DNA of 44,840 nucleotides from Embleya sp040605455 (lineage in GTDB: Bacteria > Actinomycetota > Actinomycetes > Streptomycetales > Streptomycetaceae): NCBI RefSeq assembly GCF_040605455.1, contig NZ_JBEXCV010000064.1, positions 1 through 44,840 of the forward strand, written 5' to 3'. The stretch's first letter is position 1, and each line of letters starts with the position of its first letter. The notes below the pieces were generated by a model. It worked only from the letters and a program-made list of their open reading frames with translations. It made no database searches and was not told the origin of the DNA. Below are positions 7,964 through 16,088 of this stretch, piece by piece. A program made the position numbers and the translations under genes.

Positions 7964-9009
7964 GCACACCCACCGTCGTCGACCTCCCGATCAGCTTTCA
8001 CCTGCCGAAGCTCGCGAACCTGCTGCCGATGACGTTCCATCCCGAGACCGACCGTCTGATGCGCGAATCCCGCTGGTGGGCGCACCGCCACCTGGGTTTC
8101 GCATACGCCGGCGACGCGGCTCGGATCGACAAGAACGTGGACGGCACGCTGTTGGTGTCGCTGTCCGTTCCGCACGCCGACTACGAACTCGCGTTGACCA
8201 CCGCCAAGGTGATGAACTACCTGATCGGCATCGAGAACAGCCTGGTCGACAAGGCGGGTCTGGGCGGCAGTTCGTTCGCCACCCGCAACGTCTTCGGCCG
8301 CTTCATGTCCGATCTGCTCGGCTGGGGGGACGGCTCGACCCCGCTGCGCGAGGACTTCTCCTGGCTGCGCGAGCGCATGCCTCCCGCCCGCTGGATTCGC
8401 TTCGTCTCCTACATGGAGGACTTCGCACACGGCTTCACCACCGAACTGGAGAGCTGGCGCGACGCCGGGATATCCGACTACGACACATACATGGACGACC
8501 GCCGGCACAGTCTGGGCGTGCGCTGGTTGTTCGGCTTCGCCGAGGAGGGCGTCCCGGGCGTGGCACTGTCCCAGGAGGCGTTTCGAACCGCCGAGATGGT
8601 GGCCATCCACGACACGGCGATAGACGGGTACACGCTGATCAACGACCTGGTCTCGTACCGCAAGGAACTGGTCATGGACGACCGGGTGAACCTGGTCTAC
8701 TACCTCGGCGAGGCCGAGGGGCTCGACCTCGAAGGCGCGATGAACAAGATCTGCGGGCTGATCGACGCCACCGAACGCAAGTTCCTCGACCTGCGCGATC
8801 GCATCATGACCGGCCCGCACGGCGGCGAACCGGGAATGCGGGCCTACCTCGACGAGGTCGGCCACGTGATGACGTCCAACCTGTGGTGGGCCACCGTCAG
8901 CAAGCGCTACGAACCCGGTGGACTGGGCTGGGACGGCTCGACCGCCGGCACCATGACCTTTCACCGGGACCGCGCCGTGTTCGTTCCGGATCCCCAGCCG
9001 GGCAGGTGA
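7960..9009 (+). CDS. Class I terpene synthase with non-canonical aspartate-rich motif
   Basis: A 349-residue protein with the alpha-domain terpene synthase fold. The NSE motif is textbook: Asn228, Ser232 and Glu236 in NDLVSYRKE. The effector-arginine segment is MDDRRHSLG (Arg181, Arg182), and an RY pair (Arg316, Tyr317) lies near the C-terminus, as in bacterial enzymes. Where a DDxxD-like motif is expected, the protein reads IENSLVD, residues 91-97, so the first metal ligand would be Glu92. Start is GTG 7960 with GAAAGGAG seven bases upstream, overlapping the class II cyclase stop by 4 bp. Acting after a class II cyclase, it should ionise the bicyclic diphosphate and quench or further cyclise it, giving a labdane-, clerodane- or drimane-type product. 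A hairpin terminator follows at 9075. Confidence 0.88.
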   Translation: MSTPTVVDLPISFHLPKLANLLPMTFHPETDRLMRESRWWAHRHLGFAYAGDAARIDKNVDGTLLVSLSVPHADYELALTTAKVMNYLIGIENSLVDKAGLGGSSFATRNVFGRFMSDLLGWGDGSTPLREDFSWLRERMPPARWIRFVSYMEDFAHGFTTELESWRDAGISDYDTYMDDRRHSLGVRWLFGFAEEGVPGVALSQEAFRTAEMVAIHDTAIDGYTLINDLVSYRKELVMDDRVNLVYYLGEAEGLDLEGAMNKICGLIDATERKFLDLRDRIMTGPHGGEPGMRAYLDEVGHVMTSNLWWATVSKRYEPGGLGWDGSTAGTMTFHRDRAVFVPDPQPGR

Positions 9010-9074
9010 GCGGCATCCGGCCCGACGCCCACCCGATACCGCGCTCTGCCGGGCCCGACGCCCAACCGATCCAC

Positions 9075-9103
9075 CCGCCGACGCGCCTTCCGCGCGTCGG
9101 CGG
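9075..9103 (+). terminator. Hairpin terminator of the terpene operon
   Basis: A perfect 12-bp stem (CCGCCGACGCGC at 9075-9086 pairing with 9092-9103) encloses a 5-base loop (CTTCC) and is followed by ACTTT. It lies 66 bp after the class I synthase stop, so it should end the two-gene transcript. Confidence 0.8.
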
Positions 9104-9162
9104 ACTTTGCCCGAACCTGACACAACGTCAAGGGGTCTTCGGGGCGGCTTTAATCATTCACT

Positions 9163-9190
9163 CATGTAGCACGTCCATGCTGCCTACATG
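9163..9190. promoter_or_regulatory. Inverted repeat upstream of the acyltransferase gene
   Basis: CATGTAG at 9163-9169 and CTACATG at 9184-9190 form a perfect 7-bp inverted repeat with a 14-base spacer in a locally AT-rich zone. It lies 144 bp before the acyltransferase start and could be an operator or part of a promoter. No regulator can be assigned. Confidence 0.35.
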
Positions 9191-9333
9191 GACTTTCCGC
9201 GTTGTGGCACCCCGCGTCCTGCGGTTCGATCCGGCTCGCACCCCGCACGGACGGCGCGACCGCCCGTCGTACCCCGGCGAAATCGGCGGGCTCGCGGCGA
9301 GGTGATCGCCGGTTTCGGGGCAGGCGCTCGTTG

Positions 9334-10713
9334 ATGGCCCTTTCCTTCGACACCTACGACAAGCGGACCCGGGGCGCCCGGCCGACGATCGCACCGGCAC
9401 CCGCGCCCGGCCGCCCGGCAGGCGCGGAGGTCGGCGAGCCGACCGCCCCGCAGCGGGCGGGGATACCGAACCCCACGACCGGCCCGCGCACGACCGGCCC
9501 GCAAGCGGCCGGCCGCCGGCCGCATCTGCACCGGGTGGACCTGATCCGTGACGTCGCCTTCCTGTGCGTGATCGTGGTGCACGTCATCGGCGTCACGTAC
9601 CCGTTCCCGGGCGAGGGCCCCGCGTTCACCCAACTCGTCCTGCACTCGACGCGCGCGGTGTTCTTCTTCGTCAGCACGTTCGTGCTCTTCCACAGCGCCT
9701 ACGGCCGCCCACTGCGGGTCGGCGCCTTCCTCACCAAGCGGTTCAAGCTGCTGGGTGTCCCGTATCTGCTGTGGTCCACCGCCTACTGGGTGCTGGGCGA
9801 CCACGCGCGGATTTGGCACGACCTGCCCGGCGCGCTGGCCGATCTGCGAGGCGGCATCGTCTGGGGCGGGTCCTGGTACCACCTGTACTTCCTGCTCGTG
9901 TCCCTCCAGATCGCCGTACTCCTCCCACTCTTGCTGAGGCTCGTCCGCGCCTGCGCCGGCCGACACCTGCTGCTGCTCGCGGTCGCCGGCATCGGGCAAC
10001 TCGCGGCACTGGTGGTGCTGTTCCACGAGGCGCCGCTGAGCGGTCCGCTGGAGTGGTATCGCATCCACGGCGGCATGCTGCTGACCACCTACGGCTTCTT
10101 CGTGCTGTCCGGCGCGCTCGCCGCGGTGCACCTGGACGCCTTCCACGCATGGGTCATGAGTCACACCCGGACCATCGGGGTCGGCACGCTCGCGATGCTC
10201 GCGCTCACCTACGCGTGGTACCGGCACACCGTGGCCGCGGGCCGGGACACCGCGACCGCCTCGATCGCCACCCAGCCGGTGAGCCTGCTGTGGGGGCCGG
10301 TCGCGGTGCTCGCGCTGTACGCCCTCGCCACCCGGTGGGAGCGCGCGCGGACGCCGATCCCGGGTCGGCACGTTGCCGCGCGCGGGGCGCAACTGGCCTT
10401 CGGTGTCTACCTCGTGCACCCGATGATCCTGCGGTGGTTGGAACTGAACGGATTCGTCGCCGCGTTGCCGTGGTCGCCCCCCGTCGACACCGCCGTACTG
10501 GTGACCGTGGTCGCGATCGCCTCCGCCGGATTCGCCTGGCTGATCGCGCGGACCCCGCTGAGCCCGTGGCTGATCGGCCGCGAGCGGGCGCCGGGCCGAC
10601 GGTCGGCCCGGTCGGCGCGGTCTCCCCGGCGGCCCGTGCCGGCGCCGGGTCAGCAGGTGGGCAGCACGTCCTTCGCCGACCCGGTGGTCTCCAACCACGC
10701 CTCGGGCGCGTAG
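9334..10713 (+). CDS. Acyltransferase 3 family integral membrane protein
   Basis: A 459-residue protein with a Pro/Gly/Ala-rich cytoplasmic N-terminus of about 65 residues, then about ten hydrophobic segments. The first membrane segment holds RVDLIRDVAFLCVIVVHVIG, whose arginine and in-membrane histidine match the Acyl_transf_3 pattern. Later parts (FFFVSTFVLF, LLGVPYLLWS, FGVYLVHPMIL) also fit. Family members transfer O-acyl groups to cell-wall sugars, antibiotics or lipids across the membrane. The acceptor is unknown. It lies downstream of the terpene pair but is separated by a strong hairpin, so it is probably its own transcription unit. The last 64 bases overlap the convergent SH3-like gene. 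ATG 9334 is chosen; the N-terminal extension makes the exact start uncertain. Confidence 0.85.
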   Translation: MALSFDTYDKRTRGARPTIAPAPAPGRPAGAEVGEPTAPQRAGIPNPTTGPRTTGPQAAGRRPHLHRVDLIRDVAFLCVIVVHVIGVTYPFPGEGPAFTQLVLHSTRAVFFFVSTFVLFHSAYGRPLRVGAFLTKRFKLLGVPYLLWSTAYWVLGDHARIWHDLPGALADLRGGIVWGGSWYHLYFLLVSLQIAVLLPLLLRLVRACAGRHLLLLAVAGIGQLAALVVLFHEAPLSGPLEWYRIHGGMLLTTYGFFVLSGALAAVHLDAFHAWVMSHTRTIGVGTLAMLALTYAWYRHTVAAGRDTATASIATQPVSLLWGPVAVLALYALATRWERARTPIPGRHVAARGAQLAFGVYLVHPMILRWLELNGFVAALPWSPPVDTAVLVTVVAIASAGFAWLIARTPLSPWLIGRERAPGRRSARSARSPRRPVPAPGQQVGSTSFADPVVSNHASGA

Positions 10714-11192
10714 CCCGCGCCCTGGCCGGTGGTCACCAGCACCCACTGATCGCTCTTGCCGCCGCGCCAGCCGTACACGTTCGCGCCCTTGGCCCGGCAC
10801 GTCGCGGTCAGTTCGGTGCCCGCGCTCACCTCGGCGATGGTCTTGCCCTTGCCCGGCTTCTCACGTATCTCCAGGCCGATCGCCTGGCGCGCGATGACCG
10901 CCATCTTGACCGTCGAGGTGGGCGAGGGCACCGAGGAGCCACTCGCGCGCGCGGACGGATTCGCCGACCCGGACGCGTTGGGCAGCGCCGTCGCCGAGGC
11001 GGACTTCTTGCCGTTGTCGCCCCCGCCGGAGGACAACAACCACCACGCCAGGATCACGATCGCCCCGACGATCACCGCCCCGATCACCAGACCGTTCCCG
11101 GCCCTCGGCGGGCGCGGGCCACCCGCGCTCGCCGCCCTGCGGGCGAGCGTCATTCGACGCCAATCGAACCGGGGCGATCCCGCAGACGGCAT
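10650..11192 (-). CDS. Membrane-anchored SH3-like domain protein
   Basis: A 180-residue protein preceded by a strong GAAGGAG site seven bases before ATG 11192. It has a basic cytoplasmic N-terminus, one membrane segment at about residues 35-54 (LVIGAVIVGAIVILAWWLL), a Ser/Ala/Pro-rich linker, and a C-terminal domain from about residue 97. That domain resembles bacterial SH3b folds (IREKPGKGKTIAEVSAGTEL then ANVYGWRGGKSDQWVLV and GYAPEAWL). Such domains usually bind peptidoglycan or other envelope ligands outside the membrane. Two cysteines in the outer domain (in TATCRAKG and at the last residue) could form a disulfide. It overlaps the convergent acyltransferase gene end and diverges from the winged-helix gene. 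Confidence 0.8.
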   Translation of the reverse strand: MPSAGSPRFDWRRMTLARRAASAGGPRPPRAGNGLVIGAVIVGAIVILAWWLLSSGGGDNGKKSASATALPNASGSANPSARASGSSVPSPTSTVKMAVIARQAIGLEIREKPGKGKTIAEVSAGTELTATCRAKGANVYGWRGGKSDQWVLVTTGQGAGYAPEAWLETTGSAKDVLPTC

Positions 11193-11357
11193 GGTGACTC
11201 CTTCACACGGACGTGCGGTGGTACGGGGAGGAACTCGGCAGGTGCTACTCGGTACTCGATTCTTCCGTGTACCGACCCCGTCACGGTAAAGCGATCCGGA
11301 ATCGCCGCGCCGTATGATTCCCGGCCACATGTCGTACCGGACCCCTATGGTCGGCGC

Positions 11358-12527
11358 ATGACCTCTGCGTTGCCACGGATCAGCGACGATGAACGACGAG
11401 CGCGTTTGGGTATTCGGCATCGGCTGGCGGCCGGCGCGCGCGCCGCGAACGCGGAGGACGCGGCCCGCGCCGTGCTCCTGTTGCACGCCACCGACCCCGC
11501 CACGGTGTACGTGTCCATTTGCGCACGCCTGGCAAAGCCGTCGATGGCCGAGGTCGAACGCGCGCTCTACGACGACAGGTCCCTGGTCCGGATGCCCGGC
11601 ATGCGGCGTACGGTCTACGTGGTCCCGCGCGAGCTGATGCACGTGGTGCAGCGCTCCAGCACCGACGCGGTCGCGATCACGCAGCGCCGGGTGATGCTCC
11701 AGTTCCTGGCGTCGGGCGGCTACGACGAGGCGTGGCTGGACGAGGTCGAGGCCGCCACCGTGGCCGCGCTCACCGAGCTGGGTGAGGCGACGGCGATGCA
11801 ACTGGGCGAGGTGGTACCGCGGTTGCGTACCCAGATCCGGGTGTCGATCGGCAAGCCGTACGAGGCGAACCAGGGGGTGTCCACGCGACTGCTGTTCACG
11901 CTCTCCTGCGAGGGCAGGATCGTCCGGACCAGGCCGCAGGGGTCGTGGTTGTCCAGCCGGTTCCGGTACGCCATCGCACCACCGCTGCCGGAGACCGGCA
12001 AGACCGAGGCAAAGGCCGAACTGGTGCGCGGATGGCTGGCCGCGTTCGGGCCCGGGAGGCCGGCCGACGTCAAGTGGTGGACCGGCTGGACGCAGGCCGA
12101 CACCCGACACGCGCTCGCGGCGGTGCGCGCGGTGGAGGTCGCGTTGGACGACGGGAGCGTGGGCTACGTGCTGCCCGGCGACGAGGGGCCGAGCCCGGCG
12201 CCGGAGCCGTGGGCGGCCTTGCTGCCGGCGCTGGACGCCACGCCGATGGGTTGGAAGGAGCGGGACTGGTACATCACGCCCGAGCTGCGCGAGCGCCTGT
12301 TCGACCGGATGGGCAACATCGGCCCGACCGTGTGGTGGAACGGCCGCGTCGTCGGTGGGTGGGCCACGCGGGCGGACGGAGAGGTGGTCTGGCAGACCTT
12401 GGTCGACCTCCCACCGGAGGCGACGAAGGCCATCGCGGCCGAGGCCGCTCGGCACGCCTCGTGGATGGCGGGCACGTGTGTGACACCCCGCTTCCGTGTC
12501 CCCCTGGAGCGGGAGCTGAGCGGATAG
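11358..12527 (+). CDS. Winged-helix DNA-binding domain protein (HTH_42; AlkZ/AlkX superfamily)
   Basis: A 389-residue protein of the size and layout of the HTH_42 family. It has an N-terminal LLLHATDPATVYVSICARL segment, then ALYDDRSLVRMPGMRRTVYVVP, a central winged-helix region (LGEATAMQLGEVVPRLR), and DVKWWTGWTQADTRHAL. Some members (AlkZ, AlkX, YcaQ) are DNA glycosylases that remove bulky alkylated bases or unhook crosslinks. They use a Q-x-Q or Q-x-D motif in the first block. Here the equivalent position reads LHATDP, so glycosylase activity is not assured. Many actinomycete paralogues have this variant with unknown role, and genes of this family often protect producers of DNA-damaging metabolites. 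Confidence 0.8.
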   Translation: MTSALPRISDDERRARLGIRHRLAAGARAANAEDAARAVLLLHATDPATVYVSICARLAKPSMAEVERALYDDRSLVRMPGMRRTVYVVPRELMHVVQRSSTDAVAITQRRVMLQFLASGGYDEAWLDEVEAATVAALTELGEATAMQLGEVVPRLRTQIRVSIGKPYEANQGVSTRLLFTLSCEGRIVRTRPQGSWLSSRFRYAIAPPLPETGKTEAKAELVRGWLAAFGPGRPADVKWWTGWTQADTRHALAAVRAVEVALDDGSVGYVLPGDEGPSPAPEPWAALLPALDATPMGWKERDWYITPELRERLFDRMGNIGPTVWWNGRVVGGWATRADGEVVWQTLVDLPPEATKAIAAEAARHASWMAGTCVTPRFRVPLERELSG

Positions 12528-12558
12528 CCGCGGCATCGCCCGCCCGCCGGCGCCGGGT

Positions 12559-13389
12559 TCAGTGCCGGGCGGCGCTCGCGGACAACTCGGCGTCGGGGCG
12601 CGTGGTGCGGGGCGCGGTGGTGTAGACGATCAGCAAAAGGTCGGGGTCGCCGGGAAAGGACAGGCTCTCGTAGGCGGTGTCCAGCACGCTGCCGTCGGCG
12701 GGGCGCAGGCGCTTGGTGCCGTGCGTCTTCTCGGCCACCTGGTGGGCGTCCCACAGCGGCCGGAAGCGCGGATTGCCGGCGGACAACTCCTCGACGAGGG
12801 CGGCCATGCGCGCGTCGTGGGCGTGCCGCGCGGCGTCCAGGCGCAGGAACGCGACCGTGTCGGCGGCGACCCGCTCCCAATCCGGGTAGAACCGGTTCGC
12901 GTCCGGGGACAGGAACGTGTGCCGCGCCATGTTGCGCTCGTGCGGCGCCATCGCGCCGAGCCCCATCACCGCGTCGGCGGCCGGATTCCAGGCGAGCACG
13001 TCCATGCACCGGCCCAGGACGAACGCCGGCGCGTCGATCCGCTCCAGGAGCACCTGTACGCCCGGTCGCGCCGTCGACGGCGCGACCTGCCGCGCACTCA
13101 CCCGGGTCGGCCGGGCCAGATCCCACATGTGCTCGTACTCGGTCGGATCCAGCCGCAGCGCGCGCCCGATCGCATCCAACACGGCATCCGAGACGTGCTG
13201 CCCCCGGCCCTGCTCCAGCCGCACGTAGTAGTCCACGCTCACGCCCGCGAGCTGCGCGACCTCCTCGCGCCGCAGCCCGGCCACCCGACGCTTGCGCCCG
13301 AACACCGGCAACCCGACCTCCTCGGGCCCGACCCGGGCCCGACACGCACGAAGGAAGTCACCAAGCTGCTCGAACGACGCATCACTCAT
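12559..13389 (-). CDS. XRE-family regulator with MmyB-like ligand-binding domain
   Basis: A 276-residue protein. Residues 8-90 form a helix-turn-helix domain (LGDFLRACRARVGPEEVGLP, RRVAGLRREEVAQLAGVSVD, YYVRLEQGRG). The rest is the MLTR ligand-binding domain, with its usual blocks LDPTEYEHMWDLA, DVLAWNPAADAVMG, ERNMARHTFLSPDANRFYPDWE and GNPRFRPLWDAHQV. Structural work on this family found fatty-acid-like ligands, and the genes are very often paired with SDR genes. Here an SDR gene lies divergently 200 bp away, fitting that pattern. The regulator probably controls that SDR and itself. Confidence 0.92.
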   Translation of the reverse strand: MSDASFEQLGDFLRACRARVGPEEVGLPVFGRKRRVAGLRREEVAQLAGVSVDYYVRLEQGRGQHVSDAVLDAIGRALRLDPTEYEHMWDLARPTRVSARQVAPSTARPGVQVLLERIDAPAFVLGRCMDVLAWNPAADAVMGLGAMAPHERNMARHTFLSPDANRFYPDWERVAADTVAFLRLDAARHAHDARMAALVEELSAGNPRFRPLWDAHQVAEKTHGTKRLRPADGSVLDTAYESLSFPGDPDLLLIVYTTAPRTTRPDAELSASAARH

Positions 13390-13589
13390 GTCCGGACTCT
13401 AAAGCCTGTCTTCACGCCCCGGAGCCGGCGCCGTGACCCGCCGGTACTCGCGACTCGCCGACCCGGTCCACGAAGGTGGTACGAGCAGACCCAGGAAAAC
13501 GCGAGCTCTGGGTGAGGGCCGCGGGTGCGGGCAAGGTGAGGTGGGTCAGCGGGGAACATGCCTCGCGCCCCTTCCACTGGAGTCTTCCC

Positions 13590-14357
13590 ATGAGCTACAC
13601 CGCGCTTGCCGGTCGGATCGCCGTCGTCACCGGAGCCGCCAGCGGCATGGGTGCCGAGACCGCCCGGCTGCTCGCCGCCCACGGCGCGCACGTCGCGCTG
13701 CTCGCCCGCCGCGAGGATCGGCTCAAGGACCTGGCCGCCGAGATCACCGCCGCCGGCGGCACCGCCCTGGCCGTCGCGGTCGACGTCACCGACCAGGACT
13801 CGGTGGACGCCGGCGCGGCCCGGATCCGTGCCGAACTCGGCCGGGTCGATCTGGTCGTCAACTCGGCCGGAGTGATGCTGCCCAACCCGCTCGACGACGG
13901 CCGGATCGACGAGTGGACCCGGATGATCGACACCAACGTCACCGGCGCGCTGCGGATCATCCGCGCGTTCACCGCCGACCTGGTGGCCGCCGCGGCCGAC
14001 GGACGGGCCGCGGACCTGGTCGACATCTCCTCGATCGGCGCCCACGTGACCTTCCCGAACTACGCGGTGTACGGCGCGACCAAGGCCGCGCTCACCCACC
14101 TGTCCGCGTCCCTGCGCAGCGAACTGGGCCCGCGCGACGTCCGGGTCACCAACATCGAGCCGGGCCTGACCGACACCGAACTCGGCTCGCACATCGACAA
14201 CGCCGAGCTGGGTGAATCGGGCCAACTCGGTGCCATGTTCGACGCGATCGGCAGCCTCGCCGCCACCGACGTCGCCGACCTGGTGGCGTACGTGGCAACC
14301 CGCCCGCGCCACGTCAACCTGCGCCAGCTCGTGATCCTCCCGACCCGCCAGGCGTGA
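13590..14357 (+). CDS. SDR-family NAD(P)-dependent oxidoreductase
   Basis: A 255-residue classical short-chain dehydrogenase. It has the cofactor motif TGAASGMG near residue 15, the NSAG motif (VVNSAGVM), the catalytic Ser in DISSIGA, and YGATK with the catalytic Tyr and Lys. Arginines after the second strand (LARRED) favour NADPH. The closest pattern is the YdfG/clavaldehyde-dehydrogenase-like group acting on 3-hydroxy acids or small ketones; the substrate is unknown. A GGAG site lies eight bases before ATG 13590. It is divergent from the MmyB-like regulator and probably controlled by it. Confidence 0.92.
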   Translation: MSYTALAGRIAVVTGAASGMGAETARLLAAHGAHVALLARREDRLKDLAAEITAAGGTALAVAVDVTDQDSVDAGAARIRAELGRVDLVVNSAGVMLPNPLDDGRIDEWTRMIDTNVTGALRIIRAFTADLVAAAADGRAADLVDISSIGAHVTFPNYAVYGATKAALTHLSASLRSELGPRDVRVTNIEPGLTDTELGSHIDNAELGESGQLGAMFDAIGSLAATDVADLVAYVATRPRHVNLRQLVILPTRQA

Positions 14358-14377
14358 ACCGCCGCAGCGCAGGCGCA

Positions 14378-14767
14378 TCATCGGGTCAGGTCGACCCTGT
14401 GGTTCTCCCGGGACACCGCGAAGCCCTCCCGTTCGCACAGGTCGAGAATTTCGGCCGTGCGGCGGAAGGCCCGGAAGTAGGCGGTACGACCGGGCCGGAA
14501 GTAGTACGTACGCCCTGTCGCCGCGCGCAGGCCCACCATCGGGTTCCGCAGCATCCCGACGCTCGCGAAGACCAGCTCGATCTCCGCCGGTGAACTCACC
14601 GCCAACGGCGCGCCGTCGAACGCGGTCAGCGGCCAGGCCGGGCAGGCCCGAATGCCGATCAGACCGGTCTCGATCCGTAACCTGGCCAACGGCCATCGCA
14701 CGTGCACGTAGCCGGTCATGTACTTCCCGGCCATCTCCGGCATCAGCGCCCCGCCTTTGAACTCCAT
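14378..14767 (-). CDS. Conserved-looking hypothetical protein, 129 residues
   Basis: I do not recognise this protein. It has alternating beta-type segments (YVHVRWPLARLRIETGLIGI, IELVFASVGMLRNPMVGLRA, GRTYYFRPG) followed by a helix ending in LCEREGFAVSRENH. The pattern might suit a small PH-like fold. No signal peptide or membrane segment is seen. ATG 14767 lacks a good ribosome site, and an internal ATG at 14743 is a possible start. It ends 20 bp from the convergent SDR gene. Confidence 0.6.
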   Translation of the reverse strand: MEFKGGALMPEMAGKYMTGYVHVRWPLARLRIETGLIGIRACPAWPLTAFDGAPLAVSSPAEIELVFASVGMLRNPMVGLRAATGRTYYFRPGRTAYFRAFRRTAEILDLCEREGFAVSRENHRVDLTR

Positions 14768-14914
14768 CGCCCGATGATGCGACCCGTCGGTGCGGAAAGG
14801 AAGCCTCGACCCGCGATCGCCGCGGGGCGCCCGCAGCGGGTGATGTTGCGCCGGCCGGGGGGTGTTGACTATGACTTGTCAGGCCCGCCCGCCACCCCGT
14901 ACGAGGAGCCTTCC

Positions 14915-15613
14915 GTGGCGTTGTTTCGTCGCCAGTCCCGCAGCCAGCAGAACGCCGCCTGGGGGCAGGACGTGCGCGGCGTCCTGATGAGCGCGCCGCC
15001 GGATCGGATCCGCCAGGACCTGCGGCTGATCATCAGCCGACCCGGCCCACATCTGGGTGCGCAGGGCATGGTGTGGCCGCTGGGCGATCGCGGGGAGATC
15101 GTTGCCGTGGCGTGCGTCAAGGGCCCCGACGGCGCCGCCGTCACGGTCGAGACGCCGATGGTGCAGCACTGGGGCATGGCGGTCGAGGACGTCTGGCTCC
15201 AGGCCGCGACGAACCTGCGGATGGAGGGCTACGGCGGCACGCCGATGGACATTTCCACCGGAAGCACGCTGCATTCGCTGCTCGGTCAGGGCTGGCCCGG
15301 ATCCGCCCAGCTGTTCCGGCTCGGCGAGGCGATCGGAGACCCGCTGCGCGCGGGTGCGCTGGTCTCGCTGCCGGCGGACAACTGCCTGCTCGCGCTGCCG
15401 CTCACCTCGCAGCGCACCGTGGGCATGGCCGGCTTCGTGCTCAAGACCGCCCAGGGATTGACCCGGGATCAGCAGGCCCTGTCCACCGGGATGTTCTGGT
15501 GGCACGAGGGCATCCTGGAGGAACTCGAAGTCAACTGGCAGGGGCCGGAGCACGCCACACTGACCGGATCCGCGCGATTCGGGCAGGTGGTCCGCGCACT
15601 GCCGCCCCAGTGA
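14915..15613 (+). CDS. Hypothetical protein, 232 residues
   Basis: GTG 14915 has GAGGAG seven bases upstream and opens a 232-residue frame with strong G/C third-position bias, so the gene is real. The sequence is soluble, with mixed alpha/beta character: a basic N-terminus (ALFRRQSRSQQN), then IRQDLRLIISRPGPHLGAQ, VEDVWLQAATNLR and ALVSLPADNCLLALPLTS. The AATNLR segment followed by PADN and LP recalls actinobacterial proteins in which a stored catalytic residue is absent. I cannot name a domain. It reads in the same direction as the VOC gene 48 bp downstream and may share its transcript. Confidence 0.7.
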   Translation: MALFRRQSRSQQNAAWGQDVRGVLMSAPPDRIRQDLRLIISRPGPHLGAQGMVWPLGDRGEIVAVACVKGPDGAAVTVETPMVQHWGMAVEDVWLQAATNLRMEGYGGTPMDISTGSTLHSLLGQGWPGSAQLFRLGEAIGDPLRAGALVSLPADNCLLALPLTSQRTVGMAGFVLKTAQGLTRDQQALSTGMFWWHEGILEELEVNWQGPEHATLTGSARFGQVVRALPPQ

Positions 15614-15660
15614 GCGCTCACCCGTCCCGATGCCCGCCCCACCGCCACCGAGGTGCCGTC

Positions 15661-16017
15661 ATGCCCGCTGTGTTCTCCGAACTCGTCGTCGACGCGAACG
15701 ACGTCCCCGCCCTCGCCGAGTTCTGGCGTCGAGTGCTCGAATGGGAGGTCACCGTCCATGGCGAGGACATCGAGCTGACGGCGTCCGACGGGTCGCTGCC
15801 CACGATCCTGTTCCAGCCGGTCCCCGAGGGCAAGGCGGTCAAGAACCGGCTGCACATCGACGTCAGCCCGGCGATCGGCTCCGACCAGGAGAGCGAACTG
15901 GCCCGACTGCTCGCGCTCGGCGCCAAGCCCGCCGACATCGGCCAGGGCGAGGCCGGCTGGCACGTGCTCACCGACCCCGAAGGCAACGAGTTCTGCCTGC
16001 TGCGCACCCCCAAGTAG
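15661..16017 (+). CDS. VOC-family (glyoxalase-like) protein
   Basis: A 118-residue single-domain protein of the Glyoxalase_6 type. It has ELVVDANDVPALAEFWRRVL at the start, NRLHIDVSP in the middle with a potential metal-binding histidine, and DPEGNEFCLL at the end with the usual glutamate. VOC proteins are metal-dependent lyases, dioxygenases or drug-binding proteins. This short actinobacterial subgroup has no assigned reaction. GAGGTG precedes ATG 15661. It shows the same EFW, KNR-H and GNEFC pattern as the VOC gene at 40235, so the two are distant paralogues. Confidence 0.87.
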   Translation: MPAVFSELVVDANDVPALAEFWRRVLEWEVTVHGEDIELTASDGSLPTILFQPVPEGKAVKNRLHIDVSPAIGSDQESELARLLALGAKPADIGQGEAGWHVLTDPEGNEFCLLRTPK

Positions 16018-16088
16018 CCCTGCGCTCGCGAACCGCCGCCCGTCCCGTGCCACCGCGGGCGCGGGCGCGGGCGTGCGGCGCAGCAAGC

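Larger units (their letters stand above)
9010..9333. other. Intergenic region between terpene operon and acyltransferase
   Basis: This 324-base gap begins with the hairpin at 9075-9103, then has an AT-richer zone at 9150-9195 with an inverted repeat. A GGGGCAGG sequence precedes the acyltransferase start. No coding region is visible. Confidence 0.5.

Noticed and set aside
6499..9009. A single long frame ending in the class I terpene synthase, suggesting a bifunctional cyclase
   Set aside because: Its first part is a shadow of the class II cyclase in another frame. The real synthase starts at GTG 7960 with a ribosome site, so the two are separate proteins.
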